DNA of 27,213 nt from Polysphondylium violaceum (Eukaryota > Evosea > Eumycetozoa > Dictyosteliales > Dictyosteliaceae): the NCBI GenBank assembly GCA_000277445.1, contig AJWJ01000311.1, positions 1 to 27,213 of the forward strand. Reading direction: 5' to 3'. A program made the translations under genes and the position numbers. Positions 1 to 10,727 of the stretch are shown here, piece after piece. Below the pieces are notes generated by a model. The model did not search any database. It saw nothing but the letters and a program-made list of their open reading frames with translations, and had not been told where the DNA came from. Within the stretch, counting starts at the first letter, position 1. Each line of letters opens with the position of its first letter.

Positions 1-172
1 CCATTCTAACACCCATAGTCACCTCTTGGCAGCTCCACCATGGTAAAACTTTGCAATTGTTGTCAATCATAACACAGATATCATTGGCACCACATGGCTT
101 TGGACATACAAAACTAGCATTGGCAACTGCAAGAGTTAATAATAAAGCACAAAGAACTTGAATTGATTTCAT
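1..172 (-). CDS. Small secreted cysteine-rich protein, N-terminal part
   Basis: The reading frame starts with ATG at 172 and stays open to the left edge, so only the first 57 residues are visible. They begin with Met-Lys, a hydrophobic core (VLCALLLTLAVA) and a likely signal-peptidase site after ANA, which predicts export. The mature part is Cys-rich: a CPKPC motif, then ICVMIDNNC, then WWSC, suggesting a disulfide-bonded extracellular domain. A TATAAATA box lies about 70 nt upstream. I do not recognise the family; dictyostelids have many small secreted Cys-rich proteins, some in the matrix or cell-surface layer, but nothing here fixes a role. The gene is cut by the window edge, so its length and any introns are unknown. 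Confidence 0.7.
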   Translation of the reverse strand, partial: MKSIQVLCALLLTLAVANASFVCPKPCGANDICVMIDNNCKVLPWWSCQEVTMGVRM

Positions 173-240
173 TTTTAGAATAATTATTTTGTTTGTTTGT
201 TTGAATGAATTATATTTTTAAAATACTTTAAATTTTATCC

Positions 241-248
241 TATTTATA
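241..248 (-). promoter_or_regulatory. TATA box of the secreted-protein gene
   Basis: On the minus strand the sequence reads TATAAATA, 69-76 nt before the ATG at 172. That spacing fits a start site about 30 nt downstream and a short AT-rich leader. The rest of 173-533 is AT-rich spacer without a gene. It holds one G-rich patch on the minus strand (GGGCGGGG, about 342-349) that resembles GC/G-box elements upstream of developmentally regulated dictyostelid genes; that link is an inference. Confidence 0.5.
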
Positions 249-533
249 CTTATTTCTACTCTTTTAAATTAATCATACAATGATCTATTTCTCTATTTAT
301 CCACATTATGAATAATAATCGCCACAAGAGATGAGATTTACCCCGCCCATAAAAATAGTATAATAGATATTTTTATGTCGATTTTTGTGCCAATTGTTCC
401 AAGAAGTGTTTAAGTGATAATTATAATTTATCCCTTGTTTGGTTGTTATAACCAGGTGATTATATCATAATAAAATTCACACATGTACACATATAAAGTT
501 TAAATAAAAAATTGTATTATTATTTGTTTATTA

Positions 534-3500
534 TTAATCTATTTCAATAGGAATAGGTAGCTCTTTTTTTTCTGTTCTGGGTAATTCAGCCCCATCTATT
601 TTACTATCATCATCGTCATCTTTAAACTCTATTGTGTCAATTTCCTTTTCTTTTTCTTGTTGATATTTTTCTATTATGACAATAGGTTTGTTTTCTATTT
701 TCTCTTCTACATCAATATCAACAGTCTTTTCATTATTTGAAAGTAAAGGTTCTTTTTCTTCTTTTTGTTCTTGATCATCCTCTTTTTCTTCTTGTTTTTC
801 CTCTTGTTCTTTATCATCCTTTGAGTTGTCTTGTTGTTGTTGATCATTTACTTTTTCTTCTTCTTTTATTTCTTCTTCTTTTTCCTTTACTTCCTCCTGT
901 TTGGATTTTCTTGAAGGGAATAAAGAAGAGACATCAAAATTATCTTTTTTATAGAATACTAAATAAGCTTCACTATTTAAAACTTGAGTTAAAGTGGTTG
1001 TTCTAACATTTGAATCGCTAATATAATACCATTGATCTTTTTGGTCATCATAAACATGAGCTACATAATGACCACCTCCCATTCCACCCATATGTTCAAC
1101 TATACCGTTTAATCTATAAATATTATTATCTTTTGAAATAATTGTTGGAGGGGTATTGTTTTCATTATTATTATCATTCTTATTGTCATTGCTACTACTA
1201 TTATCATTTTCATTACTATTATTACTATTATCATTATTATTATTATTATTATTAATATTATTTTGATCAGTAAAAGAACTTAAATCTAAAGTAACAGGGA
1301 AAGTAACTTGTTTTGAATTCTTTTGATAACCAATTCTAGTCAACATAAATCTCTTTAATTGAACAGTAAGGAATGGTGGGGTTTCAGATAAAAGATATTG
1401 TTTACTAGCATTTCTTCTAAACTTTTCAATATCATCCTCATCCTTTGGTTTTGGTTTAATGATAGGTGTTGTCTTTTTCTTCTTTTTTTTGTTATTTATT
1501 GGTTCTGAATCTACCAAAACTTCAACCACCTCATCTTCTTGTCCTTCTTCTTTATCATCCATATCTATATCTATAACTTGACTTGAACCACCATTTAAAT
1601 GTTCTTGTTCTTCTTCTTGTTGTTTCTTTTTCTCTTTATGAATCTTCATACAATTGGAGCAAATAAAACCATTTTCACCCTCGAGTTTCTCTGGATTTGT
1701 AAATTGCAAGAGACAAGATAGTAAACTACCAATATTAAAAGCATCGGATGGAATATCCTTTCTTAGATCAATTGGATCTTTTTGAACATCATCTTCTTTT
1801 TCAGTGTCTGACTCGGGTTGATCGTTGCCATTAATATGAAGGGTTTCAAAGCTTTTAGTTAAATCGTTGGCTGATCTCTCTAGTAAAACGATTGGTTTAT
1901 AATCTGGATTTTCATAGTTTTCAATAATTGATCCTGTAACTGTTGATATCTCATCCAACAAAGTAGTGGCCTGAATTAATTCTACACCCCCTTCTCTTTC
2001 ACTAATAACAACTTGATCATCATTGTCATCATCTTCTTTTGATTCTTGTTCTTCACCTTCAATGTCACTACTACAACCATTGTCGTTGTTGTTGTTGTTG
2101 TTATTTTTAACATTAATTTTAATTTGTTGAGATTGATTGTTATTGTTATCGACATCATCATCAATTTCAATGATATTGATTTGCTTTGGTGAATTGTTTG
2201 TATCTATAATTTCTTCAGCACCATTGGGAGTCACTGAGCCAGTGCTACTATAGTTTACTTGAATATTAACAGACACTGGACTATTTTCATCACTTTTTCC
2301 ATCAATGGGTACAACTTGAAAATCATCTTCTAAATTTACGATTGATTCATCTTTTTCCACTGCTGCTTGTTTTTCTTTTTCCTCTTTCTCTAGTCTTTCC
2401 TTTTCTTCTTTGGCTCTAAGTTTTTTTAATTGGTGTTTAGAGATTCTGTTGCCCGAGGCATCCAATTTCACTGTTGGTGTAGTGGTGGTGGTAGTGGTTG
2501 CTGTATCTAAAGAGTCTGATTTTGGTTTCAAAGGCAAGGGTTTGGCCACTCTTGGCATTACAAAGTTGGGTGGTGGTTTATTTGATGATTTCTCTGAAGA
2601 AATTGGTAATGATAAATCTAAAAAGGGTTCAAAGGTCTTACTGACGTAGCCGCAATGGAAACATGTAATAATACTAATTAGTTTACCACCAAACACCTTG
2701 TCAATATAAGTTGGTTCTTTTCTCTTCTTTGTAGCATTCTGTTCCTCTGATATCAAACCATCCAATAGATATCTGAGTAATTCGTGTGAATCCTGTTGTT
2801 TAAATCCTCCAAATCTAGGTGATCTATGGTTGTTGTATTAGTATATAAAAAGCAAGCAAACAACATGATATCTTTGGGTATATGACTTACTTTTTAACAA
2901 TTTCAGAAAACAAACCATGTGGAGAGATACGAGATGTATTTGATTTATACATTTTAGAATAAAAATTAAACATTTCATTGGTCATTGAACTATTGGATGT
3001 GATGACACTCTTTGGTGAGCCTGGTGGTGCTTCTAAAAACAAGTCTCTTAAAAGATTGACATGAGTAAGATTTTGCATAATGGAATTAAAGAAACAAGTG
3101 TTGCCTAAATTATCTAAACCTTTTACACCATCGCCAATTGCTTTGCCACCAATTATTTCAACGTCGTCATCATAGAATCTACTATTACCATTTGCTCTTT
3201 TCTTTTTATTATCTGTCACTGACGATGACAGTGATGTTGTTGATGATGATAATGATGATGTCGATGAAGATACACCACTGCTACCCTCAAGCGCACCCAT
3301 GTGACAAATGGAGCATTCTAAAGGAATAGGTTTATCCAACACTGCACCATTACTCTGCAATAATAATAATACAATAATATTATTATTAATATCCCTTCTT
3401 TTTCTCTTCTTCTTATAAAACACTTATATATACTTTTTTACTACTTAGATTAAATTGATCAATGCAATCTGTGCAGACATAGAGATTGTCTATTCTCTTG

Positions 3501-3655
3501 AGAGTGAGGGTAGTACCTTGACTATCTACAATAATTTTAACGACATCTTTCTTTTCTTTGGACTCTTTGTTTGATTGTCCTCCTTTTTTCTTGTTGTTTT
3601 CAACCAAGCTTTTCTGGTTTTTTAATTTCTTTTTTTTATCTTTACCTTTACCCAT
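534..3655 (-). CDS. Ubiquitin carboxyl-terminal hydrolase, USP16/USP45-like
   Basis: Three exons, 3655-3434, 3354-2891 and 2823-534, join in phase across GT-AG introns of 79 and 67 nt to give 991 residues. The peptidase C19 signatures are present: Cys box GLDNLGNTCFFNSI with nucleophile Cys161, QQDSHE at 238-243 (the QQDSHE box is rebuilt only by splicing), and a His box GGGHYVAHV with His814 followed by ISDSN (Asp832). A zinc ribbon in the fingers is formed by C283/C286 and C617/C620, separated by a very acidic, Asn-rich insert of over 300 residues. The Cys box and the C-terminal block resemble human USP16/USP45, which remove ubiquitin from histone H2A and other targets. The N terminus is Lys-rich and has only two CxxC pairs (C61/C64, C88/C91) where USP16 has a full ZnF-UBP domain. 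The C-terminal 100 residues are Glu/Lys/Gln-rich. AATAAA overlaps the stop codon. Confidence 0.9.
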
Positions 3656-4284
3656 GATTGTGATTGTGGTTGTGTGTCTTGCTAATTGGAGAGGATATAG
3701 GCGTGTTGTTATCTAATTCTATTTTCTGTTGATATGTATCTGTGTTTATATGGTGTGTATGTATAATTGTTTATCAGAATAATTTTTGTTCAAATTTCGT
3801 GTTTGGGATGAAAAAAAAATAAAAAAATGAAAAAAATGAAAATATTTAAATTTTTCAATTATTTGTTGTAATCACAAACACAAAAAAGATTTGTTTTGCT
3901 GAAAACTATAATTTTGTAACACAGCTCATCTCAGAGGTCGCAAGATTTTTATATTTTTTTAATTTTTCTTTTTTTTCCTTTTCTTTTTTTTTTTGTAGGT
4001 TCAACATTGTTTGTTTCAACCCTTTACCCTTTTCACTTTTTTAGCCAGTTGCCAATACACAAAACACACTCCCCCACTCCCTCTTACATATTTTTCATTC
4101 TCACCCCCACATACACACACATATACCCATTCAAATAAAACATCCACCCCCCCTATTTTATAATACGCACACTCTTTTATACACATACAGACAGGAATAT
4201 AGAGATTGATATTTATATTATACACCCTACACTACATAAGACAGAGTGTAATATTTATATATAGCCATTGTAAACAACAACAAC
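3656..4284. promoter_or_regulatory. Divergent promoter region between USP and PH-RUN genes
   Basis: This 629-bp spacer separates two divergent genes and must hold both promoters. It has long T and A runs near 3810-3990, followed by a strongly C/A-rich, pyrimidine-biased stretch (about 4020-4190) with CACACAC and CCCCCC blocks, the complement of the GT/G-rich boxes often seen upstream of dictyostelid genes. An AT-rich TATA-like run ends about 22 nt before the PH-RUN ATG. No gene is supported here. Confidence 0.5.
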
Positions 4285-7200
4285 ATGGATCAAGACCAGC
4301 AAGAGGCATCAGCATCAACCATCACCACCGAGGTTGAACAATACATTAGTAGTAAGAATGAAAAGAGTGGATCCATAAAGTTGATGAAAAAGGGGATTCG
4401 AAAGATATATTTCTACAGATTCAGCCTGGATGGTCAACTATTGTCTTGGTATCGAGGTATGTAGGATGCAGGTGATGTTGATATAGCGCGCAATATTCAA
4501 TACTAATGCGGTGCACATCATTTAATATATAGACGAAAACGATGAGACTTCCAAATCATTTATCATGGTGAATGATGTTGTGTCGGTAGAGGAATTCAAT
4601 GATTTTCCAGGATCGGGAAACACTCGTTACGGTATAAAGGTGTCTTTGAAATCAGCAGATTGTTGCGATCAAGTGGCCGTCCGACAATTTGTAGACAACT
4701 CTGATCAACAGTGCTACCTATTGTTTATTACAAAAACTGAAGAAGAGAGAAAAGGTTTCATACAGCTATTAGAATATTGTCAATCACTTACCATAGATAT
4801 CAATAGTGATAACATTACCAATTTAGAAAAGAAACAAAATACATCAACAACAACTACTACAGCGTCACCATCATCACAGCAACAGAGTAACACCACCAGA
4901 GGATCATTTAAAATTGGATCTAGATTGAGTGGATCACCTCCTACTCCTCCTACTCCTCCTATAAACTCATTCCCTCAAGTAAAGCATAACAACGAGACAC
5001 CAAAGAGAGATTTCTTGTCGGGATCAACAAAATCTCTACATCCAGTATTATCATCATCACCATCCTCATCGTCGTCATTATCCCCACAAAAACAACAACC
5101 AGAAATCGTTTATGAAGCCAATACCATAATCTCTCAATTAGACTCTACAAGCATAAGTAGCGAGAATATAATCGAAGAAAATGATCTAGATCAAAATGAG
5201 ATGGAAGACTCTATAGAAAGCATTGTAGAGTACCAAAAACTAATTAATAAGCAACAAGAAGAGTTGAAAAAGAAACAAACACAACAAAAAGAAACTGATG
5301 CTTTGGAATCAATTGGATCTTCATCCACTAGTGAAACAACCCCACTATCAAATTCAGATATCATTGTAGCATCCTCATCTCCCTCACCATCATCGTCAAC
5401 TACTACAACCACAGATAATCAACAGCAACAGGACCAACTATCTATTAAAGAAAATGAACCACCAATACAACAAGAAAAGGAAAAGGAAAAGGAAAAAGAA
5501 CAACAACAACAACAACCACCAGAGTTGATTAAATTTGTAAATTATTCAAATAAAAAAGAACAAGAGGATGATAATGTTGGATATGTAAAAAAGAAAGTAC
5601 AGTTTAGAAGACCATTGGTATCGCCGTCCCCTTCTCCCTCTCCATCTCCTTCACCATCGCCATCACCACCTTTTACCTCTATCAAAACACCAGAATCATT
5701 GAAAAACAATGGATTGGTTATGGATGACAAAGGCTATTTCATCATCTCTAAACCAGATCAACTTCGTGTTATATTGGGTAAATCTGTAGCGGGTGATGCA
5801 TCATTCAATGGTGTGATTGTCGGTAAATTTAAACTAGATTGGAAAGCACAAGATTCCACTTGGGTTATCAATAATGACCAACACCAAGAGCCAATAGAGT
5901 TTGGTCCTGCCACACCAACTAAAGACGAACTCATTAAACGATTACAAATTAAAAGAGAAAAAGCAGTGCTTGCCAACGACAACATCCTGGCCAATCTTTT
6001 GCAACAAAGAATGCACGAACTCGAGGAATCTAAAGAAGAATCTTTTATTTTCAAAGGTGGCATTAGTATAGGTTTTAGAAATGAGAAATGGGAATTACTC
6101 GAGGCACCAATGATTAAAACTCACAACAACATGACCCCATACAATCAAAATCATGCTCATCTTTCCTCGAGTCCTTTAAATCAACCCCAACTCAATCGTA
6201 ATATTAATAATAACCATAATCACCAACAACAGCAACAACAACAACAACAACCATTATCAGAATCAATTATTCAAGCAGGTGAGAAAATAAATTCCATGGC
6301 AAGTTCATTATTTGGCGAAATAACAAAAGTCATCCAAAATATTACATCTGACGAAACTAATAGTAACAATAACAACAACCAAAACATTATCAATGGTAAT
6401 AATAATAATCCACAAAGACATCAACAACAGGCAAACACTAGTAAGGATAATAATCAAGATAGTTTAAAGGTATTAAGTATTCAACAAGTTGAAAAGGATT
6501 TTATCCAACCATTGAAAAAAGCAGTACATGATATTGATGTATATTTTGGACAAAACACAACTATAATGGAAAAGAAACTATTGGGCGACGATAAAGTCAA
6601 TAGAAAAGTAGCTCTACTCATTCGTGGAAGACTGTCAACTGCCGTTGCAAATGTAATGTCACACGGATTTATCACCACTGGCACATTGTTTCGTACTAGA
6701 CATATATGGGAATTTATAGAAACCTATAAAAAGATGACAAGCCATGGAACCATTGCCAGCATTAGTTTAGTGCAGGCCATCAACTCGATCAATGGATTCG
6801 AAGACTATTCATCAGAGTGGCGCGATCCAAATATAAAGTTTAGAACATTTGTTTGCTGCGGTTTGAATCACAAACTCTTGGACCAATGGATAGCTATCCT
6901 CCAGACCAACACCTCTGCAATCTCTCACTATTTCCAACCCAATGCACTCATCAATTCACTGGAATACTGGAAAATGTTTTGTCAATGTTTTACACCACTC
7001 TTTGAACTACCATTTAAATTATCACTCTCCTATGAAGTTAAACAAAAACCAAATATCAGTCACAACAACAATACCAGTAGTCCCAACACCAACACACCAC
7101 CAAATATAATGTCGTCTTCCTTTTCACCATCGATTTCATCATCACCACTCTTAATATCCTCTATGAATGGCATTTCAAGTGCATCACATAATCTAAGAAG

Positions 7201-7363
7201 CTCATTGTCGAGCATTTCAACCTCGATTAAAAACTCAAATATAGTTCATGGAATTTCAGAAAACACTTCAAATTTAACAAACTCAATTTCAAATTTAACA
7301 CACTCAATATTCCAAAATAATAATGATAATCAAGATAATAACAATAGCAGTAATCCATTTTTA

Positions 7364-7414
<51 letters not shown>

Positions 7415-7555
7415 GACTCTTTAAATCCATTTGAAGATGATGAAACAAGTAGTCAAAGTAGCGCAAATCAAAATAACAACACTATTGTTGATAAACTATC
7501 AAGTAGTTTAAAATCAACAACACAAAGAATTGGTGAATATTTTGATGGATATTAA
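4285..7555 (+). CDS. PH and RUN domain protein
   Basis: Two exons, 4285-4456 and 4533-7555, join in phase across a 76-nt intron (GTATGT to TATAG) to give 1064 residues. An N-terminal PH domain (about 28-142) crosses the splice junction; its last helix (RKGFIQLLEYC) has Phe where most PH domains have Trp. A long low-complexity stretch follows, with Ser, Pro-Ser, Gln and Lys-Glu repeats. A second ordered block is at about 454-577 (GYFIISKPDQLRVIL to ISIGFRNEKWELLE), containing a charged helix. The RUN domain (about 710-893) shows VEKDFIQPLKKAVHDID, KVALLIRGRLSTAV and WEFIETYKKM. RUN domains usually bind Rab or Rap GTPases and PH domains bind phosphoinositides or proteins, so a role in membrane traffic or the cytoskeleton is likely but inferred. 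The C-terminal tail is Ser/Asn-rich with NPF motifs (SNPFLN, LNPFED), which are EH-domain ligands in other proteins. AATAAA lies at 7575-7580. Confidence 0.85.
7364..7410 (+). repeat. AAT trinucleotide repeat, poly-Asn tract
   Basis: About 15 uninterrupted AAT units within the PH-RUN reading frame, coding for a run of Asn. Such in-frame AAT arrays are typical of dictyostelid genes and are expected to vary in length between strains. Confidence 0.9.
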
Positions 7556-7815
7556 ACCATCACCATCCATATACAATAAAACATTTTAATTTATGTGTAT
7601 CACATAAAGAGATATTATTTTTTAATCTAACAAAATCTAGACTTGTGGCGACAATATTTCCTTCCGAACGAAAAAAAGAACATTCTAATATGATATTCTA
7701 AAAGAAAAAAAGACCTTGGTCACCTAAATTTTTTTTTTTTTTTTTTTTAATTATTCAAATAAATTGTCCCGAAAGGTTTTTTTTAGATTTCTATTTTGTA
7801 AAAAATATTAAAAAA

Positions 7816-9682
7816 ATGATCAATGATAACAATGTATGAATGATAAATAAAGAAAAAATAATAGTAAATTCTAATTTTTGTTTCATAGTTTCTAAAATTA
7901 TGGAGAAATAAACATATTAGAACAGAGATTTTATTTATTAATAGATATGAAAATCAATCAATTACAATTACATTGCCATTCCTAATCAGTCACTATCAAC
8001 TTTTGATAGAGGCAAGAAATAAACATTTACATGTAGCTTTAATCATAACACATGGGTGCGTGCCTTTTATGGATGATTTTATGAAGTTACCAGATAGATC
8101 TTTTATAGATGAAATTGATTTTCAACTTGAAGATCCTTTAAAGATAATAGATGGATTTATACCAAATGGAGTGGAGACTCTAAGTATGGGATACGATTTC
8201 AATCAACCCATTACAAAATCATTGATCCCTGCTTCGGTTAAAAAACTAAATTTAGAAAAATCTTTTAACTTCAGCGGATTACATACAGATTCGTTTCTTC
8301 ATACTTCATTGGAAGAGTTGTATTTACATTCCACTTCAAGACCTATTGATCCACTCACTTTGCCACCGTCATTGAAACGTTTAACTATCAAAAACTATAA
8401 TCACACATTAACCAAACAAGTAATGCCAATGGGCCTTAAGTATTTACATATTCAAGATATCTCTGATTTAGAGCCAAATTCTCTACCCTCAAGCTTATTG
8501 GAAATTAAAACAAATAGTCCAAAAATATTAGATCACCTTCCAAACAAATTAATTTGGTTTTATTATTTTGGTAGAGAAATGGATAGATTAGAAGCACCCA
8601 AGCTAACAAAGTTATCTTTTACTACAGTCAATCCAACTACAACATTCTTTCATTCTTTATCAACAAATCTAGTAGAACTTTCATGTAGTATGGGGAATCA
8701 TAAACCATTTGATTTAGTTCCAGGTTTACTACCCTTGTCTTTGAAAAAACTTACCCTTAACCATTATTATGGTGATATATATAAAGATTCTATTCCATCA
8801 AATGTAGAATACTGTAATTTGTATTTTGATAGCAATCAAACCAAACTTAAATGCCTATCTTTACCACAAAGCATAAAGGTATTAATTATCAATTTCTCTT
8901 TGATTAAAGAATACCCAGTATCACCTTTATCAATCGTTCCTTCCTCAGTCACCGATCTCACTCTTATTTCTGTAGCCAAAGATGTATTGAAAAAGAATGT
9001 ACCTTTGAGTGTTGTTAAGCTAGAGTTGTCGTATTGTATGCTACCAAATAGTATGTCTTTTCCAAAGTGTTTAGAGAGCCTCACATACTTTAATCCTAGT
9101 AAACCAATTGAAATTAAGTCCAACCACCTGCCAAAATCTTTAACCAATCTAAAACTTTCATCGCCCACAATTAAAGTAGATAAAAATCTTTTACCCCCTT
9201 TGGTTCAATTAAAGAAACTATTTCTCCCACCCATGAAACTTAGTCCCAAGTTGGCACCGCATTCACTCTCCAAGCTCACTGTCAATATATTGAATTCACT
9301 ACCAGGTCCATTGGCAGAAGGAATAGTTGAGCTAACCATTATATCTCATTTAAATGAGCCTGTTGAGCTCACAAACACCATTCCCAAATCAGTTAGGAAA
9401 TTAAAATTACAAATGGTCAATGTACATCTGAGTGCTGGAGATTTACCAGAACAACTGCAATCACTCGATTTCTGTAATTGTCTTTATCAAAATGTATTGG
9501 ACTATCTTCCAAAATCATTGGTTCATTTATCAAATTTACCAATGATACGTTCAAATCCACTCTTTTCCTTGCCATCCTCTTTAGAGACTCTACAAATGAC
9601 AAAATCTTCTTATGATTACAATTTTATTCAAAAAGGCAATGTCATTCCTCTTCATCTTAAATTAATAAAAATAACTTTATAG
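7816..9682 (+). CDS. FNIP-repeat protein with 18-nt first exon
   Basis: The long open frame (7889-9682) has no usable ATG at its 5' end. A short exon 7816-7833 (ATG plus five codons, MINDNN, in an AAAAAATG context) followed by a 55-nt intron (GTATGA to TTTCATAG) supplies one in phase, giving 603 residues. The joined N terminus reads FLKLWRNKHIR, which matches the WRN(K)xxxR opening typical of dictyostelid FNIP proteins. Leu-rich repeats of about 20-25 residues then run to the C terminus, with FNQPI, IPxSVxxLxL and LPxSLxxL patterns (for example LIPASVKKLNL, LPPSLKRLTI, LPSSLETLQM), characteristic of FNIP repeats, an LRR-like solenoid. The family is greatly expanded in dictyostelids; roles are mostly unknown and protein binding is the usual guess. 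The PH-RUN gene ends about 260 bp upstream on the same strand. Confidence 0.85.
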
Positions 9683-9797
9683 TGTTGTGCCTAAATTCTT
9701 TTTGGTTTTCATTTTACCAATTGGGTTTCCCTTGGTATTCTTGAAACTCAACATTTTAACTCAAAAATAGGCCAAAAATAATAATATTGATCTTTAC

Positions 9798-9819
9798 AAA
9801 TAAAAAAAATTATTTATTT
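9798..9819. terminator. Palindromic poly(A) module between FNIP and cyclophilin genes
   Basis: AAATAAA (9798-9804) and TTTATTT (9813-9819) form a 7-bp inverted repeat with an 8-nt spacer. The plus strand carries AATAAA for the FNIP gene and the minus strand carries AATAAA for cyclophilin A, where it overlaps the stop codon (9820-9818). The two 3' ends therefore abut or overlap. Confidence 0.6.
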
Positions 9820-10403
9820 AAAGTTGACCACAGTCAGAGATGGTAACAGTGGTCTTAGTTTTACCGTTTTGAGAACCTTGTCTTTCCATTTCGTCTAAAA
9901 GTTGTTCACCTTCAATAAGTTTACCGAAAACGGTGTGTTTACCGTCTAACCATGAAGTTGGGGCAGTGCAAATAAAGAATTGGGAACCATTGGTGTTTGG
10001 ACCAGCGTTAGCCATGGAGAGGGTACCTTTACCGAAATGCTTTAATTTGAAGTTTTCATCAGCAAATTTAGCACCATAGATGGATTCACCACCAACACCA
10101 GAACCATGGGTGAAATCACCACCTTGGCACATGAAACCTGGGATAATTCTGTGGAAACCAGATCCTTTGTAGTGGAGTGGTTTGCCAGATTTACCGATAC
10201 CTTTTTCACCAGTGCAGAGAGCTCTGAAGTTTTCAGCAGTCTTTGGGACAACGTCGTTGAATAATTCAAAGATAAGTCTACCTTTGTTGGTTCCACCAAT
10301 GGTAATTTCAAAGAAAACTTTTGGGTTGGTCACTATAATTTTAAAAAGATTAATATCATGGTGTTTGTTATACTCATTATTTCTATAGAAAATCACACAT
10401 ACT
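9818..10403 (-). CDS. ppiA: Cyclophilin A, peptidyl-prolyl cis-trans isomerase
   Basis: Exon 2 (10332-9818) codes for a full cyclophilin. The best 5' model puts only the A of ATG at 10403 and a 70-nt intron (10402-10333, GTATGTGT to TTATAG) between A and TG; the spliced context is AAAAATGACC, and the product is 171 residues starting [12 protein letters not shown]. Catalytic and cyclosporin-binding residues are all present: Arg62, Phe67 and Gln70 in [15 protein letters not shown], Phe120, Trp128 and His133 in [11 protein letters not shown]. Relative to human cyclophilin A there is a 7-residue insertion (GKSGKPLH) typical of the divergent-loop cyclophilins of plants and other groups. No signal peptide, so it is cytosolic. 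GGT, ACC and TTC codons are frequent, unlike neighbouring genes, consistent with high expression. The symbol is assigned by family only. An unspliced in-frame extension exists upstream but reads through the intron and is unlikely. Confidence 0.93.
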
Positions 10404-10727
10404 TTTTATATATAATATTAAAAACTAAAAAAAAAAAAAAAAAACTTTTACAGTTCAGAACATGATCTGCGCAAAAAAAAAAAAAAATGAAATTAGAAAA
10501 AAAATAAACAAAAAATTAAAAAAAAAAAAATAATTTCGAAGATCATTTTTTCGTTGCAACCCCATGAAAATTAACACTAAAAATTGAGAAAAGGGTGTGT
10601 TAGAGAAAGAGGTTTTGATTGATGATTCATTAGATAAAAATTGTTTATTTATCGATAAATATATAATGTGTAAAAAAATAAATAATATTGTGGGGTGAAA
10701 AAAAAAGTTAAATAGTTTCCAAAACTA
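10404..10727. other. AT-rich spacer upstream of cyclophilin A
   Basis: The 324 bp between cyclophilin A and the TBC gene (both minus) consist mostly of A runs on the plus strand (T runs on the coding strand at about 10427-10444, 10474-10487 and 10518-10530). Long T tracts upstream of the start are common in dictyostelid core promoters. TATATATAAAAA lies directly before the inferred splice donor. No gene is seen. Confidence 0.5.

Noticed and set aside
341-356. CCGCCCATAA, similar to the upstream element (DUSE) of Dictyostelium small RNA genes
   Set aside because: The match is partial and no TATA box plus structured RNA is found at the expected distance; the site lies in the promoter of the secreted-protein gene.
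4016-4225. 69-residue minus frame in the USP/PH-RUN spacer
   Set aside because: It is the complement of a C/A-rich promoter stretch; composition is Val/Cys/Gly-biased and shows no domain.
10333-10396. In-frame upstream extension of cyclophilin A (product would begin [10 protein letters not shown])
   Set aside because: It needs a non-ATG start and reads through a typical AT-rich intron with good splice sites; cyclophilins start close to the NPKVFF segment.
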